The notes beneath the pieces are model-generated. The model saw nothing but the letters and a program-made list of their open reading frames with translations, did no database searches and had not been told where the DNA came from. Positions 34,406 through 44,130 of a stretch of 64,000 bases of DNA are shown here, piece after piece. The stretch is from contig NZ_JAGSGB010000001.1 of NCBI RefSeq assembly GCF_020092905.1, forward strand, positions 124,001 to 188,000, written 5' to 3'. How positions within the stretch are numbered: position 1 is the first letter of the stretch; every line of letters begins with the position of its first letter. A program made the translations under genes and the position numbers. The stretch comes from Pacificimonas aurantium. Its GTDB lineage: Bacteria > Pseudomonadota > Alphaproteobacteria > Sphingomonadales > Sphingomonadaceae.

Positions 34406-37207
34406 CTACAGGACGAGCGGCATGTCGGCGACGGCCGCGACGTCCTGGGAGACGCCCGACTGCGGCAGCGCCGTCAGTTCGGTGTAGACCAGCTCGCCCA
34501 GGTCGGTGTCGTAGTAGAGCTCCCGCTGCCCATCGAGGAAACGAAAGGTAATCGGCTCGGTCCCGACCGGTATTGTGAGCTCCAAGCTCCCGGGAGAGTT
34601 GAATCCAACCAAGGCGGTAGAGCCGTCGAGATACGCCTCTCGCAGAAGCCCGGACGAAGCGAATCTCTCTACCTCGATAATGTCGCCGCCGCGATTGAAG
34701 GAGGGATCGAAAGTCAGCTGCGAACCCAATGAAATCGTGATCGTTTCAGTGCCCGCCGTCCCGAAAATGTCGAACGCGCCGAGCGGAACCGACGCCTCGC
34801 CGTCGGGCGAAACGATCACCCTTCCCGGATTTTGCGGATCGAAATCCGGAATGGGAGTATCTTCGTCGGACAGGCGCTCGAACGACAGCCCCCCTGTCTC
34901 CGCGTCGTAGGTGATCAGCTGCTCACCATCTTCGAAAGCAAGCCGCAGCCCCTCGGGGCCCAAGGGAATGTCGACCGACGTACCCAGATCGTCCCCGATC
35001 CGGACAACCGACCCCAATAGCTCGATATCGTAGGCGGACCTCGGATCGCGCAGAATGAACAGGTCGCTCCCGGCATTGAATGAGGGGTCGAACCGCGCCT
35101 GTTCACCGGTACCCACGACGACGGTCTCCGCTGACTCCCGCGACCCGAAGATCGTGTGGGCGCCATCTATCAGCGCGAGAATTTGGCCTTGGCCCAGAAT
35201 GAGCTGCGCCGAGCCTTCCAGGTCAGGCGCTTCCACGCCCGGCCCCTCATAGACGTCGCGGACATAGACCACGAAGCTGTTGATACGCGACAGGCCGCTG
35301 TCGTCTGTGGCCTGGGCGTACAGCTGATACAGGAGCTGGGTTTCGTGGTCGAGCCGCCCGGCCTCCGTCAGGATAAGCTCTCCGCCGTCACCGAGGCGAA
35401 AGATACCGTCCGCATCGTCGAGGAGCTCATAGGTAAGCGGCCCGCCATCCTCGTCTTCGGCGTAGAGGGTCCCCACAACCGTCCCCGCCTCGGCATCCTC
35501 GTCTACCCCATCGTTCAGGAGGGTGATGCGTCCCGGCGGCGCAATACCGTCAAGTTCGATCTGAACGGTCGCCATCGCAGTGGCGCCCGACGCATCCTCG
35601 ACTTCGAAACTGAAAAAATTCTCGTTGTTCGCGTTGAAGGGACCGAACGTATAGGTGAACAGCCCGTTCTCTCCGCCCGTCACGGTCCCGCCATTCGCAC
35701 TAAGAGCCCGGTAGGTCAGCGGATCGCCCTCGGGGTCCGTTGCCTCGACCTGAACATCGACCGATCGCGTCCCGGCGAAGACCGTTTGCGAGGTTGCAGA
35801 GGGAGCGTCGTTGACCGGAGCCACGCTGATGGTGATCGTTTCCGTGCGCGGGTTTCCAAGCGGGTCCACGACCGTCAGGTCAAAGCTGTCCTCCCCGAAA
35901 AAGTTCGGGTTGGGCCGATATTCCAGGGTTGAAAGGCTGCCCCCCACTACCGTGCCGTTTGCCGGGTCGGTATATTGAACGGTCTCCGTGCCATCGAATT
36001 CTTCGACCGGCTGCACATCGAGAACCAATACGCTGTCCTCGTTTACCTCGAAGTCCACATCGCCGAAGACGGGCCCCGGTTCCGCCACCTCCAGAGCTGT
36101 TGCCAAGACAAAATTTGTCGACAGGTCCGGATCGAGGACCGGGGTGACAAACAGAACATTTGCCGCATCATCTACTTCGATACGGATGTCAGCTTCGAGA
36201 CCCGAAAAGGGATCGTCGACCCTGAAAATCAGGCTATCGGCAGCGCCGTCAGCCTGGAACGCCTGACCGTAAGTGCCCACATAGGGACCAGGAAAAAACG
36301 GATGTTCCGCCCCCCGTGTCCAGCCCACCATATAGCCGCCGTCCGGCAGACCCTCCACGTCGAGCCAGGAGAGGGCCATCCCCAAATCCTGAAGGACCCT
36401 TGATTCTCCCAGGATCGTTCCGTCCTCGTCGAACCGCTGGGCCCGGATCACGGTGTCGGGCGAGCCGTCCTCGGTCAGTTCGTTTGTGACAACTACGAAC
36501 CCGCCCCCGGCGAGTTCGGCAATGGCGAAGTCCAGGATTGCTCCACCTGACGCGGCGTTCACGGAAAAGCCGGAGAGGGCAAGGCCTTGGCTGTCGAGAA
36601 GGACTCCATCGACGCTGGGTCTATCGGCGACGCTGCCGTCGCCGGTACGGGCAGCAGCGACCATCGTCCCGTCGCTTAGCCGCGCCACCTGCGGCACGGA
36701 AAATCCCGTACCCACTCCTTCCAGGACCGTGGCCCGGGACAACAGGGCGCCGTCCGCTCCGAAGCGGGCAACGGTCAGGTCGTTGGCAGTCTCTCCGATG
36801 GAAAAATACGCTGTGGCCCATCCTGCACCGTCGGCAATGCTGGCAGACGATCGAACCGCCAATTCATCCGCGGACGCAATCTCGATGGTCGTGTCCGTAA
36901 GGAACTCATTGGAAACGACTGCGCGCAGACCTTCGGAGCCGGAATCGTAGAAGCTGATGGCGAAGCCATCGCCCGCTTGCGCTGCCGAAAGATGGGAGGG
37001 TTCGCCAGTGGTCATCAGGGGTACCTGGAACTGGTCCGACTGAGGCGTGGCCGAGAAATCGACATAGCGCGCCCCGAACTCCCCAGGTTCATCGTAATAC
37101 GCCCAGACTACCAGCACCTGGTCGCCGAACGAGATGGAACTCGCCCTTGCCGTTCGCTCGGAAAGATCTGAAAGAACGATGGTTTCCGTCGGAATATAGG
37201 TCGCCAC
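34406..37207 (-). CDS. Large cadherin/Ig-like repeat protein
   Basis: Start GTG 37207 has AGGAGG six bases upstream and gives 933 residues. The N-terminal ~400 residues contain short repeating beta elements (VVWAYYD, GGGFVVVTNE) suggesting a beta-propeller. The middle has bacterial Ig/cadherin domains with DPEGDPLTYRAL and the linker APVNDAPSA. The last ~250 residues hold two related units (about 686-780 and 814-910), each with IFGxxxxET followed by FDPSFNxGxD. I see no Sec signal peptide and no glycine-rich RTX nonapeptides. It is likely a surface or secreted adhesin-like protein, possibly type I secreted. Acidic throughout. Confidence 0.65.
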   Translation of the reverse strand: MATYIPTETIVLSDLSERTARASSISFGDQVLVVWAYYDEPGEFGARYVDFSATPQSDQFQVPLMTTGEPSHLSAAQAGDGFAISFYDSGSEGLRAVVSNEFLTDTTIEIASADELAVRSSASIADGAGWATAYFSIGETANDLTVARFGADGALLSRATVLEGVGTGFSVPQVARLSDGTMVAAARTGDGSVADRPSVDGVLLDSQGLALSGFSVNAASGGAILDFAIAELAGGGFVVVTNELTEDGSPDTVIRAQRFDEDGTILGESRVLQDLGMALSWLDVEGLPDGGYMVGWTRGAEHPFFPGPYVGTYGQAFQADGAADSLIFRVDDPFSGLEADIRIEVDDAANVLFVTPVLDPDLSTNFVLATALEVAEPGPVFGDVDFEVNEDSVLVLDVQPVEEFDGTETVQYTDPANGTVVGGSLSTLEYRPNPNFFGEDSFDLTVVDPLGNPRTETITISVAPVNDAPSATSQTVFAGTRSVDVQVEATDPEGDPLTYRALSANGGTVTGGENGLFTYTFGPFNANNENFFSFEVEDASGATAMATVQIELDGIAPPGRITLLNDGVDEDAEAGTVVGTLYAEDEDGGPLTYELLDDADGIFRLGDGGELILTEAGRLDHETQLLYQLYAQATDDSGLSRINSFVVYVRDVYEGPGVEAPDLEGSAQLILGQGQILALIDGAHTIFGSRESAETVVVGTGEQARFDPSFNAGSDLFILRDPRSAYDIELLGSVVRIGDDLGTSVDIPLGPEGLRLAFEDGEQLITYDAETGGLSFERLSDEDTPIPDFDPQNPGRVIVSPDGEASVPLGAFDIFGTAGTETITISLGSQLTFDPSFNRGGDIIEVERFASSGLLREAYLDGSTALVGFNSPGSLELTIPVGTEPITFRFLDGQRELYYDTDLGELVYTELTALPQSGVSQDVAAVADMPLVL

Positions 37208-37342
37208 AAGACACCTCCTCAGCCAGGGTCTGGAGTTCCAGCCTAGGGCCGCCGAGCGGTCCCGACCAGCGAATACGGGCCTTTCCCGGCCGCTCCCCGA
37301 ACGGCTATGAGATGGCGCGGCGCGAAAGGCAGGGGCAATGCG

Positions 37343-38257
37343 ATGATGAAGGCAGACCAGTATCATCGGCGCGCCGGCGCCCTGGCGGCGACTTTCCTTC
37401 TGGCCATGACATTCGCTCCCCCTGCCGGCGCCCAAGTCAGCGCCGAAACCGATGAAGACGTTCAGGACCGCCAAGAGCGCGGAGTTGGGGCGGAATCCGA
37501 GGCCGCGCGGCCGCTGGACCGGTCGGCCGGCAACCCGTTTCTCGCCAACCTGTCGGAATATGCCCCCATTTATGGGGTCTACGGGCCGGGCACGAATACC
37601 GCGGCGCGCCTGCAGCTAAGCTTGAAATACCGCCTGTTCGGTCGGGACGCGGGGCCCGATGCCATTCTGTCCGGCGGCTATGACGGCATCTACTTCGCCT
37701 ACACCCAGCGCATGTTCTGGGACCTGGAGGCGGAATCCCTTCCGTTCCGAAACATCGATTTCGAGCCCGAACTATTCTACGCGGCGGCGCTGCCGGCAGT
37801 CTCCCGCGACCTCGACCTGGGGGTTCAGGTAGGCATACGGCACACCTCGAACGGACAGGCGGGAGAGGACTCGCGCAGCGTCAACACGGTCTACGTCCAG
37901 CCCGCATTCGCGGTGCGTCTTGGGGAGACTTGGCGGCTGCGCGCCGGCCCGCGCTTCTGGACCTATGTCGGTAGCCAGGAAGAAAACGAGGATATCGACC
38001 GCTTCCGCGGCCATACGGGCGTGTTCGCCGAACTGGGCGATCCCGAAGGGCTGCGCATTTCCGGCATGGGCCGCATGAACCTTTCGACCGGCAAGGGAAG
38101 TTTCGAAACGCTGGCCACCTATCCCCTGCCGCGCCTGCTCGGGGGCGGCCCGGAGTTATATCTGACGGCGCAGGGGTTCAGGGGCTACGGCGAGAACCTG
38201 CTCGATTACGACCAAAAGACGACCCGCCTGCGCATTGGCCTGGCGCTCGTGCGCTAG
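37343..38257 (+). CDS. pldA: Outer membrane phospholipase A (PldA)
   Basis: The 304-residue product has a signal peptide ending PAGAQ and the OMPLA active-site stretch HTSNGQAGEDSRSVN, equivalent to HxSNG...SRSxN with the catalytic His, Ser and Asn. The strand YGVYGPGTNTAARLQLSLKY also fits. The enzyme hydrolyses phospholipids that reach the outer leaflet and is a 12-strand barrel. Start ATG 37343 (MMKAD) is preferred to an upstream ATG because the signal peptide begins there. Confidence 0.85.
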   Translation: MMKADQYHRRAGALAATFLLAMTFAPPAGAQVSAETDEDVQDRQERGVGAESEAARPLDRSAGNPFLANLSEYAPIYGVYGPGTNTAARLQLSLKYRLFGRDAGPDAILSGGYDGIYFAYTQRMFWDLEAESLPFRNIDFEPELFYAAALPAVSRDLDLGVQVGIRHTSNGQAGEDSRSVNTVYVQPAFAVRLGETWRLRAGPRFWTYVGSQEENEDIDRFRGHTGVFAELGDPEGLRISGMGRMNLSTGKGSFETLATYPLPRLLGGGPELYLTAQGFRGYGENLLDYDQKTTRLRIGLALVR

Positions 38258-38401
38258 GCGCCAGCCTCCGCAGGCCGATATATGCCTGCTTGCGGATGCA
38301 CGGAATTCGGGGCTTGCTGTTGTGCGCCGCAACATTAACGTTCGCGGCCGGGAGGTTGCCGATCGGGGGCGGCCGGTAAGGGGAGCGACCAGGTACGGCT
38401 C

Positions 38402-39235
38402 ATGCTCGACGGCTCACTTCTCGAGTTTCTCCCGCTACTCGCCATCATGCTCGGCGCCGGCCTGTTCGCGGGCTTCGTTGCCGGCCTGTTCGGGATTGGT
38501 GGCGGGTTCGTCGTGGTTCCCGCGCTGGTGGCGCTGCTTCCGATCATGGGCGGCGACCCGAACGAATATTTCCACGTGGCGGTTGGGACCTCGCTCGCCA
38601 CCATCGTCATCACATCGCTCAGATCCGTGCAGGCGCATGCCCGGCACCACTCGGTCGATTTCGCTGTGCTGAAAGCGTGGGCACCCTGGGTGATCGCCGG
38701 CGATGTCGTCGGCGTCGCGCTTGCCACGCAGGTCGATGGGGCCGGCCTGGCAGTCATCTTCGGCGGCGGCGTTCTCATCATGGCGCTTCACTTTCTGTGG
38801 CCGGTCCTGAAGACCAAGACCTTGCGCGACGACCTTCCCGGCGGCGCAGGCAGGATAGCCATCGGCGCGCTGCTCGGCGCCTTCTCCTCGCTGCTCGGCA
38901 TCGGCGGCGGCACGCCGGCCGTCATCGTCATGACGCTGTGCGGCCGCTCTATTCACAGCGCGATCGGCACGGCGTCCGGCGTGGGCTTCCTGATCGCGCT
39001 GCCAAGCGCGATCGGCTTCGCCATTATCGGCCTCGGCAAGGAGGATCTGCCCATCGGCTCGCTGGGCTACGTCAATCTTCTCGCCGCTATCTCCATCGTC
39101 TCGATGTCGGTGTTTTCCGCCCCCTGGGGGGCGGCGGCGGCGCACAGGCTGCCGGCCGACAAGCTGAAGCGGGTGTTCGGCGTATATCTGATTTTCATCG
39201 GAGGACTGATGATCGGCAAGGGAGTGACAGGCTGA
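38402..39235 (+). CDS. TauE/SafE-family anion exporter
   Basis: The 277-residue membrane protein has about eight helices and the duplicated glycine-rich motif of the family (GFVAGLFGIGGGFVVVPAL near 24 and LLGIGGGTPAV near 155). These proteins move sulfite, sulfoacetate or related anions across the inner membrane. The substrate is not known. It lies 25 bp before the aminotransferase gene, possibly in one unit. Confidence 0.82.
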   Translation: MLDGSLLEFLPLLAIMLGAGLFAGFVAGLFGIGGGFVVVPALVALLPIMGGDPNEYFHVAVGTSLATIVITSLRSVQAHARHHSVDFAVLKAWAPWVIAGDVVGVALATQVDGAGLAVIFGGGVLIMALHFLWPVLKTKTLRDDLPGGAGRIAIGALLGAFSSLLGIGGGTPAVIVMTLCGRSIHSAIGTASGVGFLIALPSAIGFAIIGLGKEDLPIGSLGYVNLLAAISIVSMSVFSAPWGAAAAHRLPADKLKRVFGVYLIFIGGLMIGKGVTG

Positions 39236-39260
39236 TCGTCGAACAGGAGGGAGAAGGAAG

Positions 39261-40406
39261 ATGAGGGATTTCAACAGGCGCGCCTTTCTGGGCGCAGCGG
39301 CGGCGGGAACCGCCGCGATGGCGGGCGGCGGGGCGGCCTTCGCGCAGTCACCGCTGAACGAAGCGAAACCGAACCTGACCGCGAAGCCGCCGGTTTTCGG
39401 ACCGGCCCCCGGCGTGGCGCTGCTGTCGCGCAACGAAAACCCCTATGGCCCCAGCCCGAGCGCGGTCGCCGCCATCTACGATACGGCGGCAAAGGGTTGC
39501 TATTATGCCGATGGCGGCCTGCGCACGCTGACCGACATGATCGCGGAGAGGTTCGGCCTCGACGGCGACCATGTGGCGATCAGCAGCGGGTCCACCGAGA
39601 TTCTGTGCGCCGCCGCGCTATCGATGCCGCAGGAGGGCGCGATCCTCTGCCCCGGCCTGTTCTGGGATACCACGGTCGACTATGCCGCCCGCAAGGGCGC
39701 GGCAGTCAAGCGCGTGCCGCTGACGGCCGACATGGAGGTCGACCTGCCCGCCATGCTCGCGGCCATCGGCCCCGATGTCGGCATGGTGCAGATCTGCAAC
39801 CCCAACAACCCCACGGGCATCGCCATCGACGGCGACGAACTGCGTACCTTCATTCGCCAGGTCGATCCGCGCGTCACGATCCTGATCGACGAAGCCTATA
39901 ACGAGCTGACCGACCGGCCCGAATATACCTCGGTCAGCGACATGGTGGCGGCGCATCCGAACCTGATCGTCTGCCGCACCTTCTCGAAGATCTACGGCAT
40001 GGCGGGTCTGCGCGTCGGCTATGCCCTGGCGGCCCCTGAAAAGGTCGAGACCATGCGCGGCTATCTGATGAGCTTTGGCGGGAATACGGCGGGCCTCTCG
40101 GGCGCGATCGCGTCCTATAACGACGAGCCCTTTCTCGACTATTCGCGCAAGCAGATTCTGACCGGGCGGCAGATGATCCTCGATGCAGTCCAGCGCGCCG
40201 GGCTGACGGCGCTGCCGTCGCAGACCAATTTCGTCTATGTGAAGGTTCCCGATGCCGACTCCGTGCAGACGGCGATGGCGGATCGCGGCATCATGATACG
40301 CGGCGCCTATGGCGCCTGGACGACCTGGTCGCGGGTCAGCACCGGAAAGCTGGAGGACGTCGAGAAATACGCCGCCGCTCTGCCGGAGGTCGTCGCCTCC
40401 GCCTGA
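39261..40406 (+). CDS. Tat-exported HisC-like PLP aminotransferase
   Basis: The 381-residue fold type I aminotransferase resembles histidinol-phosphate aminotransferase, with NPNNPTG, IDEAYNE and the PLP lysine in RTFSKIYGMAGLRVGY. The N-terminus NRRAFLGAAAAGTAAMAGGGAAFAQ is a clear twin-arginine signal with a signal peptidase site. The enzyme should therefore act in the periplasm, which is unusual for a PLP transaminase because amino donors and acceptors are cytoplasmic. It is unlikely to be the biosynthetic HisC. GGAGGGAGAAGGAAG upstream is a strong ribosome site. Confidence 0.82.
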   Translation: MRDFNRRAFLGAAAAGTAAMAGGGAAFAQSPLNEAKPNLTAKPPVFGPAPGVALLSRNENPYGPSPSAVAAIYDTAAKGCYYADGGLRTLTDMIAERFGLDGDHVAISSGSTEILCAAALSMPQEGAILCPGLFWDTTVDYAARKGAAVKRVPLTADMEVDLPAMLAAIGPDVGMVQICNPNNPTGIAIDGDELRTFIRQVDPRVTILIDEAYNELTDRPEYTSVSDMVAAHPNLIVCRTFSKIYGMAGLRVGYALAAPEKVETMRGYLMSFGGNTAGLSGAIASYNDEPFLDYSRKQILTGRQMILDAVQRAGLTALPSQTNFVYVKVPDADSVQTAMADRGIMIRGAYGAWTTWSRVSTGKLEDVEKYAAALPEVVASA

Positions 40407-40424
40407 TCGGCAATCGACCGGAGA

Positions 40425-40461
40425 GAGACGGGGCGGCCGAAGAATTTGGCCGCCCCGTCTC
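40425..40461. terminator. 14-bp perfect hairpin
   Basis: GAGACGGGGCGGCC (40425-40438) pairs fully with GGCCGCCCCGTCTC (40448-40461) across a 9-base AT-rich loop. There is no T-run. It lies between the aminotransferase and MaoC genes and probably ends or protects the first transcript. Confidence 0.6.
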
Positions 40462-40543
40462 CGGACCGGCTGCCGCCGAGCTTGCCCCGGGCCTTACCGC
40501 TATATTACGAGGCGGGTTCGCCGCATAGCAGGGGAGGTCTGGA

Positions 40544-41008
40544 ATGCCGGGCGTCTGGTTTGACGAGCTTGAGGTGGGCCAGGTCTTCAAACACCCGATC
40601 CGCCGGACGATTACCGAAACGGACAATGTGCTGTTCACGACGATGACGCATAATCCGGCGCAGCTTCATCTCGACGAGCATTACATGCAGACCGAGAGCG
40701 AATATGGCCAACGGCTGGTCAACAGCACCTTCACGCTCGCGCTGATGGTCGGCATCTCGGTCAACGACACGACGCTCGGCACTGCGGTCGCCAATCTGGG
40801 GTGGGACGAGGTACGATTTCCAAAGCCTCTGTTTCACGGCGACACCGTTCGGATCGAGACCGAAGTCCTCGATCTCAGGGAAAGCAAGTCGCGGCCCGGG
40901 CAGGGCATCGTGACCTTTCAGCACCGCGCCTACAACCAGCATGACGAGCTCGTTGCCAGCTGCAAGCGCACGGGCCTTCAGCACATGAAGCCCAAAGGCG
41001 CCAAATGA
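40544..41008 (+). CDS. MaoC-family enoyl-CoA hydratase
   Basis: This 154-residue single hot-dog domain protein has an N-terminal VFKHPIRRTITETDNVLFTTMTHNPAQLHLDE, in which the Asp/His region of MaoC (R)-hydratases is recognisable. It likely hydrates a branched or dicarboxylic enoyl-CoA such as mesaconyl-CoA. It overlaps the lyase gene by four bases (ATGA). That pairing recalls mesaconyl-CoA hydratase with beta-methylmalyl-CoA lyase. Confidence 0.8.
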   Translation: MPGVWFDELEVGQVFKHPIRRTITETDNVLFTTMTHNPAQLHLDEHYMQTESEYGQRLVNSTFTLALMVGISVNDTTLGTAVANLGWDEVRFPKPLFHGDTVRIETEVLDLRESKSRPGQGIVTFQHRAYNQHDELVASCKRTGLQHMKPKGAK

Positions 41009-41925
41009 CCGCCGAAGACGTGCCCTCCAGGCGGGCGCCGAACCGTTCGTGGCTCTTCATCCCGGGCGACAGCGAAAAGAAGCTGGCGAAAGCGGGCGGA
41101 CTGGCTGCCGACGCGCTGATTTTCGACCTTGAGGACGCCGTCGCTCCGGAGCGCAAGGACGCGGCGCGCGAGCTGGTTCCCGCCCTGCTGCAAGACACGC
41201 CCGCCGCCGAACGCCGGTCCGAATATTGGGTCCGCATCAACCCCCTGGACAGCGGTCTGGCGCTTGTCGACCTGGCAGCGATCGTCGAGGGCGCCCCCGA
41301 CGGCGTCGTGCTTCCGAAGGCGGAAGGGCCCGAGGACCTGCTTCGTCTGTCCGATTTCCTTTCCGCGCTCGAGGTCCGCGCCGGCCTGAAGGAGGGCGAA
41401 ATCGACATCCTGCCGGTGGCGACCGAAACGCCGGCGGCCTGTTTTCGTCTCGGCGACTATGCCGATCTGGCCCTCCCCCGCCTGCGCGGTCTCAGCTGGG
41501 GCGCGGAGGATCTCTCCGCCGCTCTCGGCGCGGCGACGAACCGCGACGCGTCCGGCGATTTTGCGCCCGCCTACCGCCTCGTCCGGTCGCTGACCCTCCT
41601 TGGTGCACACGCGGCCGGGGTCGAAGCGGTGGACACGCTACATGCGGATTTTCGCGACGCAGAGGGTCTTCGGGCCTCCAGCAGCGCGGCGCGGTCCGAA
41701 GGCTTCACCGGCCGCCTCGCCATTCATCCGGCGCAGGTCGAGCCGATCAACGCCAGCTTTTCTCCCTCGGCGGAGGAGGTGGATCATGCCCGCAGCGTGG
41801 TCGCGGCCTTTGCGGCGCAGCCGGGCGCGGGTACCGTGGGCCTCGACGGCAAGATGCTCGACCGGCCGCACCTGAAACAGGCCGAGACCGTCATCGCCCA
41901 GGCGGAGGCCTACGGCGCGGCATGA
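41005..41925 (+). CDS. HpcH/HpaI (CitE-like) CoA ester lyase
   Basis: The 306-residue TIM-barrel lyase has RSWLFIPGDSEKKLAKA at the N-terminus, IFDLEDAVAPERK with the metal Glu/Asp, VLPKAEG, and the late FTGRLAIHPAQV. It is typical of (S)-malyl-CoA, beta-methylmalyl-CoA or citramalyl-CoA lyases. It is coupled to the MaoC gene before it and to the glycosyltransferase-like gene after it by ATGA overlaps. Confidence 0.85.
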   Translation: MTAEDVPSRRAPNRSWLFIPGDSEKKLAKAGGLAADALIFDLEDAVAPERKDAARELVPALLQDTPAAERRSEYWVRINPLDSGLALVDLAAIVEGAPDGVVLPKAEGPEDLLRLSDFLSALEVRAGLKEGEIDILPVATETPAACFRLGDYADLALPRLRGLSWGAEDLSAALGAATNRDASGDFAPAYRLVRSLTLLGAHAAGVEAVDTLHADFRDAEGLRASSSAARSEGFTGRLAIHPAQVEPINASFSPSAEEVDHARSVVAAFAAQPGAGTVGLDGKMLDRPHLKQAETVIAQAEAYGAA

Positions 41926-43019
41926 CCAGGGTGGACGTTTTCGACCTGGAGGTTTCGGGTCTCAGCCACGTCCCCTTCAACCGCGACCTCCTCCGCATCA
42001 TCGGTCTCGCGCATCCCGGCATTTCCATCGAAATGCACGGCGAGGACGCGCACATCGCCGCGCTAGATGCGTTCGACTACCCCGTCCCCGTCAGCTTCGT
42101 GCGCGCGGGCCATGGCGACTGGGCGGGTACGGCGAAGGCAGCCTATATCGCCGCTCATGGCAAAGCCGATCATGCCGTCGTTCTCGGGGCGGGGGCGAAC
42201 TATTTCGGCGCTCTTCTGAAACTCGCGAAGACCCGGCCCGGCACCGGCTTCGACTTCGTCGGTCATAGCGAACTCGCCGAGCCCGCGCGCTGGCGCTCGC
42301 GAAATCCGCTCGTACGCCGCCGCGACATGTTCGGCCTTCTTGCCCGCAGGTTCCCCGCGAATGCGCGCCTGGTGGTGCTCGAACCGGCAATCCTCGACGG
42401 CCTTGACGCCGTACTTCACCCCAAGAGCGCGGCAACCGCACTGCCGCACCCGTGCGCGCCCGCGCCCCACCAGCCGGGCCCCGTGCCAGAGCGCCCGACG
42501 ATATCCTTCCTCGGCGGCACCTTCCGCGCCAAGCGCTTCGACCAGTTCCTCGAGGCCGCGCGGCTCAATCAGGACCGCTTCCGCTTCGCAGTCGTCGGCT
42601 CACGCTTCGGCGACGACTATGACAGTGCGGACGATGTGCTGTTCGAGGTGCCGCCTGCGCGGGAAAAGCTGCCGCGCGACTGGTTTGCATCGCTCGTCGA
42701 GCGCAGCGACCTGATTTGTCTGCCGCTCGATCCCGTGCGCTACAGCCATGCCGCGAGCGGAACACTTCTCGACGCGGCCGCCTATGGCATTCCGCTCATC
42801 ACGACGCGGACGGCTGTGACGCTGGACTGGGAACGCCGCTACGGGCCGATCGGCTATCTGGTCGAACAGGCGGAGGATATCCCCCCCTTGATCGGATCGC
42901 TCGACCGGGAGATCGTCGCAGAGGACCGCGGAGCCTTCCGGGCGTCATTGGAACGCGCCGCAGAAGAACGGCGCCCCGAGCAACTGGCGAAGAACTTCCG
43001 GCTGCATCCTCCCAGCTGA
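41922..43019 (+). CDS. Glycosyltransferase-like protein
   Basis: The 365-residue protein has a GT-B-like look: a central [26 protein letters not shown] segment and a C-terminal part with [37 protein letters not shown], like the nucleotide-sugar side of family 4 glycosyltransferases. The N-terminal half is less recognisable. ATG 41922 overlaps the lyase stop. The sugar and acceptor are unknown, and the pairing with a CoA lyase is odd. Confidence 0.6.
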   Translation: MTRVDVFDLEVSGLSHVPFNRDLLRIIGLAHPGISIEMHGEDAHIAALDAFDYPVPVSFVRAGHGDWAGTAKAAYIAAHGKADHAVVLGAGANYFGALLKLAKTRPGTGFDFVGHSELAEPARWRSRNPLVRRRDMFGLLARRFPANARLVVLEPAILDGLDAVLHPKSAATALPHPCAPAPHQPGPVPERPTISFLGGTFRAKRFDQFLEAARLNQDRFRFAVVGSRFGDDYDSADDVLFEVPPAREKLPRDWFASLVERSDLICLPLDPVRYSHAASGTLLDAAAYGIPLITTRTAVTLDWERRYGPIGYLVEQAEDIPPLIGSLDREIVAEDRGAFRASLERAAEERRPEQLAKNFRLHPPS

Positions 43020-43127
43020 GGCGAGGAACGGCGGCAGAGCGGCAAACGGAACGCGAGCGCCTGCCAGAAACGCTGACTTGCCGCAGACATCAGAGCCGCG
43101 GAACGGTTCTACCGTTCTTGCTGCAAA

Positions 43128-43204
<77 letters not shown>

Positions 43205-43435
43205 CTGAGGCCGGAAGCGGGCGCTTAGCAAAAGCGCAGGTCGCGTACCAGTGTTTCGCGCACCGGGGGGCTGCCCGGAGATTCACGGGCCAAATCGGCG
43301 GCGAAAGCGGGGGACCGGCCGCCCCGCTGAGGGGCGCGGGGGGCCGGACCTGGGATACGCAGATACGCTACTGTGCCGCCATACTGCGGCAGTGCCACTA
43401 CGTAGCGGCCCCTGGCTTAACCCTCGCTGACCGGA

Positions 43436-44080
43436 TCAGCTTTCCGGCGCGGGCGTCTTGTCCGGATAGGCGCACAGATCCTCGACCGGACAGCGCCAGC
43501 ATTCCGGCCGCCGCGCCTTGCAGATGTGGCGGCCATGCAGGATCAGCCAGTGATGGGCGTTCATGATATAGTCGTCCGGAATCACCTTCAGCAGCCGGTC
43601 TTCGACGGCGCGCGGCGTCTTCCCCTTCGCCAGTCCCGTCCGATTGCCGACCCGGAATACATGCGTGTCCACGGCAAGGGTCGGCTCGCCGAACGCGGTG
43701 TTGAGAACGACGTTCGCCGTCTTCCGCCCCACCCCCGGCAGCGCCTCGAGCGCGGCCCGGTCGCGCGGTACCGACCCGCCATGATGTTCGAGCAGCATCT
43801 CGCTGAGCGCGATGACGTTCTTGGCCTTCGAGTTGAACAGGCCGATTGTCTTGATGTGCTCGCGCAGCTCCTCTTCTCCCAGTTCGACCATGGCGGCTGG
43901 TGTCTTCACCTTGTCGAACAGAGCCCGCGTCGCCTTGTTGACGCCGACATCGGTTGCCTGCGCCGACAGCACCACGGCGACCAGCAGGGTGTAGTCGTTG
44001 ACATATTCAAGCTCGGTTTCCGGCGCGGGCATCGCCTCCGACAGGCGGCGGAAGAACTCTCGGACGGTCTGCGGTTTCAT
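43436..44080 (-). CDS. nth: Endonuclease III (DNA glycosylase/AP lyase)
   Basis: The 214-residue enzyme has the helix-hairpin-helix LPGVGRKTANVVLN with the catalytic Lys, the catalytic Asp in VDTHVFRVGNR, and the 4Fe-4S cluster C-x6-C-x2-C-x5-C near the C-terminus (CKARRPECWRCPVEDLC). It removes oxidised pyrimidines in base excision repair. ATG 44080 is chosen because the family starts there; upstream codons are arginine-rich and non-homologous. Confidence 0.95.
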   Translation of the reverse strand: MKPQTVREFFRRLSEAMPAPETELEYVNDYTLLVAVVLSAQATDVGVNKATRALFDKVKTPAAMVELGEEELREHIKTIGLFNSKAKNVIALSEMLLEHHGGSVPRDRAALEALPGVGRKTANVVLNTAFGEPTLAVDTHVFRVGNRTGLAKGKTPRAVEDRLLKVIPDDYIMNAHHWLILHGRHICKARRPECWRCPVEDLCAYPDKTPAPES

Positions 44081-44130
44081 GACGCGCGTCCTACCGCGGC
44101 AAGATTTTCGCGCTAGACGTTTCCCCCGCA

